Assembly: GCA_036936605.1 (NCBI GenBank)
Contig: JAUPFV010000005.1
Span: forward strand, 153,823,195-153,887,194
Source of the DNA: Limnanthes douglasii subsp. nivea
Taxonomy: Eukaryota; Streptophyta; Magnoliopsida; Brassicales; Limnanthaceae
Length of the DNA stretch: 64,000 nt
Reading direction: 5' to 3'
The notes under the pieces were generated by a model. That model was not told the origin of the DNA. It worked only from the letters and a program-made list of their open reading frames with translations, and searched no databases. Below, in pieces: positions 21,520 through 34,381 of this stretch. Each line of letters opens with the position of its first letter. Position 1 is the first letter of the stretch. Made by a program: the position numbers and the translations under genes.

Positions 21520-22274
21520 ACTTAGTGTCACTTTAATGAATTTGTTTTCGCGAAAGTATTGAAGTGGCATTAAAATTCGAAAACTATGAAAATAACTATA
21601 AATTTATTAGCTTTGTTAATAAAATGTCTTAGATTTGAAATTAAATTTGTAAAATTTTACGTACATATTATTATTAAGATTTATTAATTTAAACGTAATT
21701 AAATTTTATGATAATTTATCCATATATTAATAATAAGTTGTACAAAAAAAATTTAAGTATACATTGTAATTTCTAAAAAAATATGCATTATTTTGTTTTC
21801 TGTAAAAATATAAATTATTCGGTTATAAAATCCAACCTATTAAGTAATTAAAGTCCAAATCCGAACAGTAATAGATCCAAAAAAACAGTAAAACTGACAC
21901 ATAAAAATAAATTAATGATGAGAATAAAGTACACAACCAACAAGAAATATATTAGTATTCAAGATGACCAAAATTTTTAAATGATCTATAAAATATTAAC
22001 TAACTCATGAAACTTATCGGTTATGATCATTTAAAAATTATGAATTAGTAGAGTAGTATTTTTATTTATTTAAATATAAAAATGTTACATATTCTTCTAT
22101 ATAAATGGAAAAAACTTCACGAACGGGGTTTCAATCTTTTTCACATATCCGATAATTGTTGGGCTCGTCGGGATGTTCGATTTGATTACCAATATCATCT
22201 AGTTTTGATAGCTTAGTGAAAAACAAGGTTCGTTTACATTTGTTCAATATTGTCAGATAATTATAGGCCTACGT
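21520..22274. other. AT-rich spacer
   Basis: No gene or element end is recognisable between the LINE target duplication and the copia 3' LTR. Confidence 0.55.
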
Positions 22275-22937
22275 TGATGAATTTCTCATCAAACCGTGGA
22301 AATATACTAAAGATTTTTTATATATTAATTCACCTATTAGAATAAACCAAAAAGAGCACTTATGGGTTTGCACATTGGTGCTCTTCATCGTATGTCTTTG
22401 GGATATTTACTGCTTTTGGGTGATCTTCGGGATCAAGTATTGCTTGCCAATTGATCTCCAAGATCTACAAGTGAGAACATGCAAAACCAGGATTAGAGGT
22501 CTCATAATCCACAAGACGAAGACTATTTTGAGTGTTTGAGTTTTGATCGAAGGAATACTAAACTCTAGTCATTCATTTATATAGACTACAATTTGAAACC
22601 TTAAGTTGTAAGCCCATAACCTTTCATTGTTTTGTGATTTGGGACTACAACCTAGTAAATTGATTAAATTGAGTTACTAACTGAGCTATTAATTCAGGCT
22701 TAAGTGTTAAGATTTGGACCCTCTCATTCACAGTATCCAAATTTAACGTGGTTACTATATTTGGGCCAATAACACACTTTTCACCGATAAATCTAGTTCA
22801 GTTAAATACATGATTTATTAGCTCGATTACTTTTATTATATGGCTACCTTAAGACAATGACCGAATATATATATATATAGCATGTTGGTCCAAATTATTA
22901 TTGGTCCATAAATATATTAAATAAACATATTCTAATA
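22275..22937 (-). repeat. 3' LTR of minus-strand copia
   Basis: On the minus strand it starts TATTAGAATATG (TG lost) after the PPT and ends AAATTCATCA. It is similar along its length to the split LTR at 28878-28928/33323-33739 and to the LTRs at 62026 and 63566. An AT microsatellite lies at 22865-22879. Confidence 0.82.
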
Positions 22938-23099
22938 ATCTCCCACTTGGACCGCCACATGTTACTCAAAAATATATATTAACTATAGTGGGATCTCTAA
23001 ATCAGTTACTAAAGGGAAAAATGATACATCCCTGTACATGACAGATAACAATAAATGACTAAATACTTCTTTCTCGTAATGTGAACTATAAGATGCAAC

Positions 23100-23819
23100 T
23101 AAGGGTGTTATCGGTCCGGTTTGGTCCGGGTTTTGCTGGAACCGGACCAGACCAGGCCGTTAGGCTTTCTTTTCTATTTTTCAGAACCGGACTAGACTGC
23201 TAAGTTTTCAATTCGATTCAGTTCGGTCTAGTCCGGTTCGGCCCCATTCGGTTCAGTTCCGATTCCGGTTCGGGTTCGGTCCGAGTTCGGTCCAGTCCCA
23301 TTTCGGTTCGGTCCAGTTTCGATTCGGTCCGTTATTGGTCCGCTCCTTTCCATTTAAAAAAACTTAAATTAAATTATAATTTAATTTTTAATTCTTTAAC
23401 TTAAATAAATAACATAAAAATAAAATTTAGAAGTTAATATTTGATTTTCATATAAAAATTAGTAATTAACTATTTATTTTGGAAATATACTATATATATA
23501 TAAAAAACAAATCGGCTTTAACGGTTTTATTGGTTTAATTCCTTATCGGTTCTATTGGTTTATCGATTCTATCGGTTCGGTTCCTTATCGGTTCTATCGG
23601 TTTACCAATTTTATCGATTCGGTTCCTAATCGGTTCTACCGGTTCATTGGTTTTATCGGTTCGTTTCCGAACCGGTTTATTGTTTCAGTTCCTTATCAGT
23701 TTCAATTTTTAAGATGGACCGTGAACCGGACCGTTAAGGTTTGGTTCAGTTCTCGCTCTGATTCATATCGGTTCGATCCCGGTCCAGTTTTTGGTTCCTC
23801 AGAACTGTTGACAGCTCTA
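23100..23819. mobile_element. Non-autonomous hAT element (720 bp)
   Basis: A perfect 8-bp target duplication GATGCAAC flanks it (23092-23099, 23820-23827). Ends are TAAGGGTGTTA and the complement of TGACAGCTCTA, matching the TAGRGSTGTCA pattern of plant hAT ends. The interior is non-coding with dense GGTCCGGTT and CGGTTC-type subterminal repeats, candidate transposase-binding sites. It sits in the 3' region of the minus-strand copia. Confidence 0.85.
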
Positions 23820-24089
23820 GATGCAACATTTAATCATATTATCACTACCAATAAATTACTTGGGCCAATTATAGAGTGTAGCCTAAGAGTAATATAACTT
23901 GTAATTGTACATATCTACTTTAAAATGGTTTTTAGTTTCGGAGATCCAATACAGTACATATATCAATATATATTACCAAATATATTACAATAAACATTTA
24001 TCAGCATAAAACTGTAAAATATAACATTATAACCTATTATAAACTCTCCCACTGAAACTAAACTCATCTAAATCAAGTAGACCCATACT

Positions 24090-25480
24090 AATGGCGTGTC
24101 CCTCGAAAAAGTTGAGCAAAATCGCATTTGTTAGAGAATCTGCTATTATGGAGTTTGTGTCGATGTGATTTATATATACTTTACCCATCTAAACTCTTTT
24201 TTTAACAAACATGAACTTTATCTGTGTGTTTGGATTTAGACAAGCTCATGTTGCTGTTAGAGTACATCACTACATAATTATTTTCGCAATACAACCTCAT
24301 AAAATCTTCTATCATTTGTACCAATGCGCAACCCGATGGTAAAATTCCACATTCATAATTCCTAGTTCAATGTTAATGCCTTGAAGCATGCAAACAATTA
24401 TGCTACCATGATGGACGATGGAACAAGTGTTTATTTTACACTTTTCCGGGATAGTGCACCTCCAGCCAATAAAAATATGTTTCTTGAAGTACTTTTCAAT
24501 ATGTTTATGCATCCACCAAATCTGAGTTAGAATACCTAATGTTATCAACTCTTTTGGACTTCTTATATGTCAACATATGCCCCTTATTCATTGAAGATAC
24601 CAGAGTACCATTTTAACTGTCTTCTAGTAATCCATGTCCGACCTAGTACACACTTGAGCATACATTAAGCTCCCAACTGTCGAAGCATAATTGACCATTT
24701 TTATTGCCTCAATCTCAAGTTTTGTCTTAGGACATTGACCCATACTAAGTCTATCACCTTTACTATAGGGGTACTTTGAGGTTTGCAATATGTCAATCTA
24801 TCAAATTGTAACACGCTTGCAATGTATACCTTTGGTGATAATCTAAGAATACCATGGGAGAGATCCCAATGTATTTGGATTCCTAACACAAAATTAGTGT
24901 CACCGAGATCCTTCATATCAATCTTGTCTAATAGAAATTTCTTTTTTTTGTGTAACAATTCCTTATTGTTCGAGGCAAGAAATATGTTATCTACATATAA
25001 TATAATAAATATGAAATTATTTACATTGAACTTGTGATACACATAATCCTCAACCAAATTGACTTCAAAGTCAAAATAGACTATCACCTTAATGAATATG
25101 AGGTATCAATCACGAGAGGCCTACTTGAGCATATAATAGACTTCTTAAGCCTGCAAACCAGATTCTTTGGGTTGACTATTATAATTTATTATGTTTTCAC
25201 CATATAGATAGTTTCCTCAATATTATCATTGAGAAAACCAGTCTTAACATCCATCTGATGGAGCTCAAGGTGAAAGTATGCAACTAATTCCATGATTTTT
25301 CTAAAGGAATCCTTTGTCCATATCCGAGTGAAGGTTTTTTTTAAATTAATCATTTTATACTGAGTATAAAATTTCACTACAAGATACGCTTCATGTATTT
25401 CCACATTGCCTAGGGAATTATGTTTGGTTTTGTAAATCCACTTACAACTAATTGCATTTTTTCCTTTAGGTAATGGGACA
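24090..25480 (-). pseudogene. Copia reverse transcriptase and RNase H, broken (minus)
   Basis: 25404-25189 encodes KKTFTRIWTKDSFRKIMELVAYF and LHQMDVKTGFLN, matching copia RT motif MDVKTAFLNG. 25087-24701 encodes ILYVDNIFLAS (catalytic YVDD changed to YVDN), KKKFLLDKIDMKDLG and FVLGIQI. RNase H follows in shifting frames at about 24590-24090, with SDLVDA-like and HIDTN traces. Confidence 0.82.
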
Positions 25481-25999
25481 TGATCCTATATCGTATTGCA
25501 TTACATCAATTCATACTCTTCTTTCATAGAATCAATCCATTTTTAAGAGTTAGAGCTTTCTATAGTCAGTTTGTAAGATTAGAGATCATCTACAGATCTA
25601 GCACATGACTCATCATGCTCCTGAAGATATACTATAAATTATTGACCTATATCAATATTCCTTTCTTTCGTGAACCTTATTAAGAGCATTATTTACTCTT
25701 ATTGTACTTCTTGATGAGGTAGAGTTTAATCTTCATGAAAGATGCCATTTTAATCTTCTCGTGGAAGATTAACTTTAAATTTATCTTGTTTTACCTCGGC
25801 CAAATTACTATCTTGGTTAGAATCCTCAAGTGGAACATTAGTGTTAATCTAAGGATTACCTTGTTCTAACGGAACCCAAACTTTTAGTGTTAAGGCTTAA
25901 TATTCTGATACCCGAGTATCCCTGTTAAAACTTTCATGAATCTTTATAGATTATTCCTTAAAATCAACATGTATTCCCTTATTCTTCCCCTCCAAACTC

Positions 26000-27093
26000 A
26001 ACATCCTCAAGAAAATTTGTAGTTCGCATTTAAAATATCATAATAGTGAGAGAATCATAACACGTAAACCCTTTACAGTGTTTATAATTAACATATGAAG
26101 AAGCAATTGACTTTTTTTGGGTCCACTTTTGTTTTTTCGCGGGATTGTAAGGCCTTGCCTTAGCTGGAAAACTCCACACATACAGATGCTTTAAATTGGG
26201 TCTATGTCCATTCCAAAGCTCATATGGGTTTCTAATAGTAGCCTTAGTGATTACTATATCGAGTATATAAGTGACAAATTTGATGGCTTCCCTAAGATAG
26301 ATAATGGTAGAATGAGTGACTTATCATACTTCTTACCATATCTTTTAGTGTTCGTTTCCACCTCTCACATACACCTTTTATGTGTCGTGAACCCGACATT
26401 ATATAATGATGTACTATGTCACATTCCTTTAGGTATTTAACAAAGGGTCCTTGAAGTTGTTTACTTGATCCGTCATATCTGCCATATTACTCACCATCGC
26501 GATAAGATCTAACGGTCTTAATGCTTTTACTAGAGTTATGTTTCAACTTAGGTCCTCAAAGTTCGAAATTTTTAAAGGCCTCATACTTTTCATGAGAGAG
26601 ATAAAGGTATCTGAAACAGGAGACATCGTCGATGAATGATATAAAGTATCGTTTCCAGCTTCATAGATCTTGTAAAAACGGTCTGCAAAGGGTATATATT
26701 AATTCTAAAATTTCAATCGCTCTATATGCCCCTATCGTTTCGGTTTTGGTTTGTTTCCCTTTGATACACTCGACGCATATACCATAATCAGAGTAATCAA
26801 GGGAACCTAATAGACCTTAAGTTAAAAGCTTGTCCATCCTATCTTTGGATATATAACCTAACCGCTTGTGGCACGGTTTAGAAGATCCTTCAGACTTAGA
26901 ATTTTTGTTTGTTATACCGTGTGCAGTTATAAACAATATAAAGATTATCAATAGTATGTAATAAATATAAATTATCATATTTCTTCACAACTCCATTCTC
27001 AACAATCACATTATTTAAAAAAGGTGTAAAACAACTATCTTTAATTAGACATGAATAACCTTGCAAGTCTAAAATTGGAAAGTAATCTAACAT
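26000..27093 (-). pseudogene. Copia pre-integrase and integrase remnants (minus)
   Basis: 27093-26896 encodes YFPILDLQGYSCLI and NGVVKKYDNLYLLHT, the gag_pre-integrase region, matching the plus-strand copy near 59995-60130. Further left, in several frames, are integrase-like fragments resembling ...VCERWKRTLKDMVRSM and YELWNGHRPNLKHLYVW. Numerous stops are present. Confidence 0.7.
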
Positions 27094-27389
27094 GGGTGGA
27101 CAATTTCCTAATTATGAACATACAAATATAAAGCGTGTTATTTTTCCATCGAGTAAAAATTAAAAAATCTGACTTAGGTGGACGATTCCCTAATTAATTG
27201 TAACCAATATTCACTAGAAAAAAAACAAACAACAATATCACATTTATAATCATGACATATAACTTAATAACATGCACGAACATGACATATAACATGTAAG
27301 ACATATAATACTTGATAATAAATATTGGAAAGCAAATCATACTAGCATGTATTTTATGATTTTGAGAAAAAATACCACGATCATTACTT

Positions 27390-27770
27390 TAATTTCATAA
27401 GTATGAGTGAGATCTTCTGGAGGGCCAATTTTAACCACTTAAGATTAAAAATTTGCAGGGATAAATTTAATTTTCCTAAATATCGATGAAACTTTTTGGA
27501 TGGTTGATTTTATCTACTTAGAATTAAATCCACCACATGAATCATTATTAGTACTTTTCTCCACTTCATGATCAATCTAAAGTCAAATGTTAACCTTCCG
27601 GAGGACCGACAATATCTAAATTTAGATTAATACTAAAAGAATTTGAAACCCATGATCCTCAAAGAAATTAATTTAACCTTCGAGGGGATCGCTTAATTTA
27701 ACTACATGATTCACCTACCAGTCATCGAATCCTTAGTCATGTATATCTATTTTTACATTCAAGCCTCTAA
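27390..27770 (-). repeat. Diverged repeats in the copia 5' leader (minus)
   Basis: Recurring cores of the type CCnTCCGGAAGGTT, each followed by an AT-rich stretch, appear near 27415, 27490, 27595 and 27675. The plus-strand copy has the same arrangement at 48130-48480. This part is non-coding leader in both. Confidence 0.6.
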
Positions 27771-27816
27771 CGTTTATTTCACAATTTATACATACGTTAT
27801 AAATAGCATGCCAAAT

Positions 27817-27817
<1 letters not shown>

Positions 27818-27848
<31 letters not shown>
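27818..27848. repeat. Microsatellite (CA)n(TA)n
   Basis: A run of alternating CA followed by TA dinucleotides. Confidence 0.95.
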
Positions 27849-27879
27849 GACTTGTTTATAAAAAAATTCCAAATTTTTG

Positions 27880-28335
27880 ATTTTTTGTGAATAATGTTTT
27901 TGATAAACAATGTTTTCGAAAAACATTGTTCATTTTCAAAAAATACTGTTAATATTCCAAAATAATTTTTCATATAAGTTCTGTTCAAATGAATAATATT
28001 TTCAGTGAATAGTATTTTTAAAAATAACTATTCACCTTTTGGAAAACACCATCCACAATACTATGCATCCTAGTAAAAATACAGCTCACAACATATCTGG
28101 TTCGATGAATAATTTTTGATTAAAAGTGTTTTCGATGAATTGTGTTTTCAAAACATTACTACTCACTTTTTGAAAAACACTGTCCACGACACCTTTCATT
28201 TTCCAAACACCAATATTCACATCACTTATGCTTCAATAAATAGTGTTTTCAAAAAATACTATGCATCTTTCGAAAACATTGTACACAATAATGTTCATCT
28301 TTCAAAATACATTGTTCACAACACTTCTATTGCTT
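27880..28335. repeat. Diverged short repeats around TGTTTTC-AAAAACA
   Basis: Many copies, every 25-40 bp, of motifs like TGTTTTCGAAAAACATTGTT and TTCACTTTTTGAAAAACACT. Several are self-complementary. They lie in the copia leader or gag-proximal part; no protein could be followed here. Confidence 0.65.
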
Positions 28336-28525
28336 TCACTAGGCAATCCTTACAGCCAGGAGCACACCTATTGTTGTCCTCATGAATATAGTGGGTTGTG
28401 AGTTACCTCGTAATTCAAAGTGTTCATCTACAACGTCAACCGTTCACTAGCCATGGTGAACATCGTTGGACAAACTTCGAACAACGTTTACATTAAGAGT
28501 TAAACATCGATCAGCCGATGCCCAG

Positions 28526-29687
28526 TAGTTTGAATTGATTCGTTAAATTAGGGTTGTTTTAATGCTAATTTTGAGATAAGAAATGCAAGACACAAAAAAA
28601 TCCTAAATTTAATCAGAAAAATCCCAAACTATCAAAAAACAAATTTATTCATATCAACTTTGCAAACAACACAAAAATGTTATTTTCCAATACAAATAAA
28701 TCAACGAACATGCTTTTAAAAAAAATTTCCTAAATTTATGCCAAAACCATCTCAATTAAACACATAATCTCAATTGTCATGAAGTCCCCTTAGAAAAGGA
28801 AAACATGCATGATTTATCAAACATACAATCGATTATTTTCTGTATTATGAAAGGACTTTATTGCCTCTAAAACTAATTGATGAATCGTTCATCAAACCGT
28901 AAAATATGCTAAAGCTCTATTATATATTTGTTAAGGGAAATATATAAAACAATGAATCTTCCAAAGTAGTAATTTTATTGATTCGAGAATATAAAAAATT
29001 GTCCCCATTTACAACATCCTTAGCCTTTTATTTATACTATTCTAGGCCGTAACTCCCCTATTAAATACAAACATTTAATGGGCCATGACCGTCATTACAC
29101 AAATTATCACAAAATCCCTTTAATCGTGGTCCTTGGATGTTTGACTGTTGACTTTTCCTTGATTACCGACCTTTAATACAATCTAACTTTGTTTCCCGTT
29201 TGTCGACGTAACGGTTAGTTCCACAAGTTGTCATGTTGGGAATTCTTTGTGGTTCTGCCCAGTGGGTATCAAAGCTGCTTTGTCCGTTTAGGTTGGGTTT
29301 GATGTCAGTTTAATTATGGTCGAACGATGTCGCACACTATGTTCCTCGAGCGCCCTTGCCTTTGGTTATGCTCTACTTGATTATAGCCGGGCGCGGACAG
29401 GTCTTGAGTTTTCTTTGGCCGAGCGCACATGCTTCTAATCGGGGTCTGATCGGCGTAAGTTTGAGCGCGCTCTGCCTCGTACCTCTTCTAATCGGATTGA
29501 GCGCATCGTCCTCTTTAAAGGGCTTTCTGCTCTTCATACTCTATGCGGCCCTGCTCGGCGTCGATCTGCCCTGCTCTGCTAGTTCTTGTCTTGCTCTACT
29601 CTGCTTTTCTTGGTTCTAATTTGTTCAGTTCCGCTTGGTTTTGATGTGTATCCTTCATATTAGTTATGGGTGCCTACTCCCTTATCA
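28526..29687. repeat. Direct repeat A, left copy (copia leader plus X LTR)
   Basis: Bases 28526-29687 are repeated at 32161-33317 in the same orientation at high similarity. The unit contains copia leader (to 28877), 51 bp of copia LTR and the complete X LTR. Confidence 0.9.
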
Positions 29688-30281
29688 GGGTTTCCCCCTA
29701 GTCCAAATAGTAAATGTGAAACAATTATTGGTTAGAATAAAAAATAAATAGAAAAGAAAATACGCGCGTGACGTGACAATCACTCATTTAATAGCGTGTG
29801 TCGATTTAGTTTGATTTTCTGACAGATTACTGCAAAAAAGCGTGCTAAACATTTGAGTTCTCGATGAAGGAATTGACATGTGTCATCATTCTAACAACGG
29901 TTGAGTAAGTGAACCGTTTGGGTAACTCTTTAGACGGTTTTTCAAAAATCTTAAGTCTTTATTCTGATAAAGTACTTTGTGAGCATTTGTTTGAAAGAAA
30001 GTTTCAGAGAGGAAAACTTCAATATCTTCGTGTTTGAACCGGTTTGTTCGTACATTCGTCGGAGAAGTCATCAGAGATCTCATCGGAGAGCAGAGTACTA
30101 AAAGAAAAAAGGTATATATCCTCTTGTGAGTCTTTTGCTCGTTGTTTAGGTAGATACTGTAAGGGGAAATGGTTTAAAGGGTTTGTAGGAGTTGTAAGAA
30201 TGCGTGATGTGTATCAAAACCTGGATTTATTGAGAGTAATGGCACTCGTCATATGGTGAAACCCTAATCTTATAACCACGA

Positions 30282-32150
30282 TTGGGTAATTGCAATCGAT
30301 TCATTCATGACGCCAAAGAAAACAATGAAGAAGGTGTGAAATCGGAGTATGAGTATATGGCGGTTTTAGAGGATTATTTCGTCAAGATTACTTCAAAGTA
30401 CTCCCTAATGGAGTTTAGAAGTAGATATGGGTTTCCCAACGATGTGACCGTTAGGGTTCCTCGAGCGGGAGACCAACCTTATACAACGGAGGAGGGGCGA
30501 CCTGCTTGTTCACGACCTTGTTTGATTGCGGCCTATGGCTCCCTTTGCCACCACTGATTAGGGATATTTTAGCTTTATTGGTATTTTTCCTACCCAGCCA
30601 ACATCGAATGGGTGGAGGATGTTGCTGAGCATCGTGCTTAGCTCACAATACTTCAAAATACCTCTCTGTTTGGCTCATGTGTTAGTGGGGATGGAGGTGG
30701 CCAAGTTGGCTCGGTCGCCCTTTTTTTATGTACAGTTAAACGGAGCGAGACATATAGTGGACCTGCCCAATTCAGACAAGACCTGGAAGCATAGATTTAT
30801 TTATGTGTCTGGTAATTGGGAGCATGAGAATGCTACGATGAATCTTTAATTCGAAAGGCGGTGGAAGTCTAAGTGTAAGGTGTTTTAAGTGATTGAGTGT
30901 AGATTAGGTTATAAACGTGATTGTAATTTGTCGTGTTGATGCAGGTGACGGGAAATACCATGAGTTGTGCAAAGAGGGCCGTCCAAAGGGGTCGGTGAAT
31001 CTTTTGGCAAAGATATCTGCTGCGGCGCACGCTGCTTGGGGAGGCGAGCCGACACAGGTCTTCTTTGTGGTGAATTACCTTAAAGTCGGTATGTGGCGTA
31101 TCCTTGAACTGGTGGTGGCAGAAGACGACAATGTTTTGATGGCTGGAAGTGAGGAAGAATCCACTTTGGAGAGGCTCCGAGCACTATTGTAGAAAATATG
31201 TGAGGAAGGTGACTTTTCTGGGTTGGGTCTGACCGTGTCGGCAGGTCGGAGGACAAGGAAAGCGAGCAACTCATCTTTTACACTCGAGGGGACACAGAGA
31301 GGGGAAGAAGTGGAGATGCCAAACAAAGAAGGGCAGTTTTCTATTGTCGATCAAGAGGTGAGAGGCAGTGGCAAGAAGACGAGGTCCCATGAGGAGGACT
31401 CAGAGGATGCGGTCAGTCCTTTGAAAAGGAAGAAGAATGGGGTAATTAAGTCTGCCCCCTTTTCACAACGGAAACTGGTGCTTGGTGATGAAGATGAGGT
31501 GGACGGAACCGTTGGAGGGCGAGTAAAAGATGTTGGCGATGTGCAAGGAGAGGAGAAGGAGAAATCCTCTGGGAAGGAGCCAGAGGTAGTAGTTATTGAG
31601 GACAAGGCCCCAGAGGTAGATCAAGGGTTCAAGGAAAAGAAGGTGCCCCTCAAGTGGCACAAAGAATGAAGAACTTTGTGCATGTCCTTGGGTTGGGGGC
31701 GTGGTTGGTGAACGTCGTAGTGCCTGAGGCCTTGCAGTCTGAGAGGTCGGGAGAGGCTAGGGATGGTGCTCAACAACTCCCTTAGCATACTAAAGCACTG
31801 CCTGAGCCATCAGTGAAGTTGGTGATGCCTACGGCGTCCCAGAGGATCATTGATCAGGTACGGCATGGTTCAGACTTGTCCTTCTTCGATACGCTTCCAA
31901 TGAGCGATATTTTGCAGCGCCAGTTGGAGTTGGCTCTGGAGGTATGTGTTGAGTGCGAACTGTGATTTATTCACTTGACTGTAATATGCATGTATTGGAA
32001 AAATGAGTGCTTCAATGATGTGTTTGTGCAGATGCAATATAACTCGCATGCTCTGGCGTATCGGTGCATGTCCTCACTGAACGTCCGGGCGATAGAGAGG
32101 TGGAAGCTAGATCCTATGTTTTTTGGCTCTGTTTGAGGGCTTACTACTGA
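30282..32150 (+). pseudogene. Antisense accessory gene of X, broken, two introns
   Basis: Start near 30282 (or earlier). YEYMAVLEDYFVKITSKYSL and FPNDVTVRVPR match the PF04195-like region of E3 (LQKINYAFIH, IPENVKIRIP). The trace then changes frame before FKIPLCLAHVLVG and WKHRFIYVSGNWE. Intron 1 is 30875-30944 at the same site as in E1/E3. Exon 2 (about 30945-31940) has a TAG near 31190 and carries acidic and Lys-rich stretches (KKTRSHEEDSED, PLKRKKNG). A probable second intron 31942-32031 (GTATGT...TGTGCAG) joins LELALE to MQYNSHALAY. The gene is truncated at 32160 by the rearrangement. Confidence 0.72.
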
Positions 32151-32160
32151 ACTGGCCAAA

Positions 32161-33317
32161 TAGTTTGAATTGATTCGTTAAATTAGGGTTGTTTTAATGC
32201 TAGTTTTGGGAGAAGAAATTCAAGACACAAAAAAATCCTAAATTTAATTGGAAAAAATCCCAAACTATCAAAAAACCAATTAATTCATATCAACCTTGCG
32301 AACAAAACATACAAATGTTATTTTCTAATACAAATAAATCACCGAATATGCTTTTCAAACAATTTCCTAAATCCATACCAAAACCATCTCAATTAAACAA
32401 ATAATCCCAATTGGCATGAAGTCCCCTTAGAAAAGGAAAACATGCATGATTCATCAAGCATACAATCGATTATTTTATGTATTATGAAAGGACTTTATTT
32501 CCTCTAAAACTAATTGATGAATCTTTCATCAAACCACAAAATATACTAAAGCCCTATTATATATTTGTTAAGGGAAATATATAAAACAATGAATCTGCCA
32601 AAATAGTAATTTTACTGATTCGAGAATATAAAAAATCGCCCCCTTTGCCACATCCTTAGCCTTCTATTTATACTATTCTAGGATGCAAATCCCTTATTAG
32701 ATACAAATATTTAATGGGTCGTGACCGTCATTACACTAATTATCACACATTTCATATAATCGTGGTCCTTGGATGTTTGACTGTTGACTCTTCCTTGATT
32801 ACCGGCCTTTAATACAATCTAACTTTTTTTGTCATTTGTCGGGTAACGATTAGTTCCACAAGTTGTCATGCTGGGCATTCTTTGTGGTTTTGCCCGGTGG
32901 GTACCAAAGCTGTCCTGTCCGCTTAGGCTGGGTCCGATGTCAGTTTACTTCTGGCCGACCGATGTCGCACATTATATTCCTCGAGCGCGCTTGCCTTTGG
33001 TCGTGCTCTACTTGATTATAGCCGGGCGCGGACAAGTCTTGAGTTTGCTTTGGCTGAGCACGCGTGCTTCTAATCGGGGTCTGCTTGGCGTAAGTTTGAG
33101 TGCGCTCTGTCTTGTACCTCTTCTGCTCGGATTGAGCGCATCGTCCTCTTTTAAGCTCTTTCTGCTCTTCCTACTCTATGCGGTCCTGCTCGGGTTCGAT
33201 CTGCCCTGCTCTGCTGGTCTTTATCTTGCTCTGCTTTCCTTGGTTCTACTTTGTTCAGTTCCGCTTGGTTTTGATGTGTATCCTTCATATTAGTTATGGG
33301 TGTCTACTCTCTTATCA
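32161..33317. repeat. Direct repeat A, right copy
   Basis: Second copy of 28526-29687. It abuts the truncated X antisense gene on the left and the ATATT target duplication on the right. Confidence 0.9.
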
Positions 33318-33322
33318 ATATT

Positions 33323-33739
33323 GACTTACCTATTGAGAATAAATAAAAAAGAACACTTACGGGTTTGCTTATTGCTGCTTTCCATCTTATATCTTCGAAA
33401 AGCAGATCAACTTTTATTGTTAATGGATATCTAGGATTTGTAACTGAGATCATGCGAAACTAGGATTAAAGGTCTTCCAATCAACAAGACCACGACTATT
33501 TTGAGTGTTTGACTTTTGGCCGAACGAATACTAAATTATAGTTTTTCATTTATATGTGCTATAATCTACTAGAATCTAGCAAATCGATTTACTCCATCGA
33601 TTATTAATTCAGACTTAAGTGTTGAAATTTGAACTCATCGATCATTGATTCAAACTTAAATATTGAAATTTGAACTCACTCCTTCGATGTTCAAATTTAG
33701 TTCGTATACTACATTTCGGACCATAGATATATTTCAACA
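33323..33739 (-). repeat. Outer part of the 5' LTR of minus-strand copia
   Basis: Begins on the minus strand with TGTTGAAATATATC at 33739. It matches the 3' LTR (22315-22937), including the phrases ACCTATT, CGGGTTTGC and AACACTTAAG. It lies about 820 bp upstream of the dehydrin ATG. Confidence 0.78.
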
Positions 33740-34380
33740 TCTACCCGTTACATCAATCTGAATTACACGGTATAATTTGGAGTATACAAATTGTTACGAC
33801 TAAATTTAATGGGAGGAGTATAAAAATGCGTTGGAAACTTTTATTACATTTCCTGACGTATATTATACTATGAGTTTATATATACCACCGCTCATAAACT
33901 TCTTGTCGGCACAGCTCAACCCACATTCTAAAAATTGATCGGCGATCGTGTTAATGTTTAACCGCTTTTAGAAAATGAAGTAGATGCCTTATATATCCGT
34001 TTCGAAAGAGATTAAACTGGAGACATAATTTGTCACCCAAAAAAATGTGAGTGAATGAATAGTCGAGACAGCCTATTGGTTTTTCTTTACATTAGCCATG
34101 CGTATATTCATCTAAAAAATAATTTTCAAAAGATGCTTTTAATACTCAATTATTTTTTAAAAATCATCATATCCATATTTTCCAACTCAATGCGATTACA
34201 ATTTCTGAAATACATTAAATATTATTTTATATAATAAAACGAATCATTAAATTTTTCTCCAATAAAATAAATTTTTGAAAATCGATCCCATTGACCTAGC
34301 TAGTAATAATTAAGATCTTATCCATAAATGGATCTAAGAGGACACCTGTGTCTCTTTAATAACTCATCTTCTTCGTCAAC
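33740..34380. other. AT-rich upstream region of the dehydrin gene
   Basis: No ORF or transposon end was recognised. It probably holds distal promoter sequence of the dehydrin. Confidence 0.5.
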
Positions 34381-34381
34381 T

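Larger units (their letters stand above)
28929..33317 (-). mobile_element. X: Tat-like LTR retrotransposon, deleted and rearranged
   Basis: A perfect 5-bp target duplication ATATT flanks it (28924-28928 and 33318-33322) inside the copia 5' LTR. LTRs are 28929-29687 (3' on the minus strand) and 32566-33317 (5'). A purine tract lies beside the left LTR (minus strand CTAGGGGGAAACCC), fixing the orientation. Only the antisense gene remains internally; gag and pol are gone. 405 bp of copia sequence (32161-32565) now lies inside the element. Confidence 0.85.
22275..33739 (-). mobile_element. Ty1/copia element on minus strand, interrupted by a hAT element and by X
   Basis: The 3' LTR is 22275-22937, preceded on the minus strand by a polypurine tract GGTCCAAGTGGGAGAT (complement 22938-22953). 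Pol traces run leftward from 27100 to 24080. The 5' LTR is split: 28878-28928, then element X, then 33323-33739. A copy of the same family lies on the plus strand at about 47.4-64 kb. No perfect 5-bp TSD was seen (TACGT versus TCTAC). Confidence 0.82.

Noticed and set aside
32868..33293. 141-codon ORF in the X LTR, and its partner at 29356-29619
   Set aside because: Lies inside both LTR copies in a GC-rich stretch; not conserved in length between the two and without motifs.
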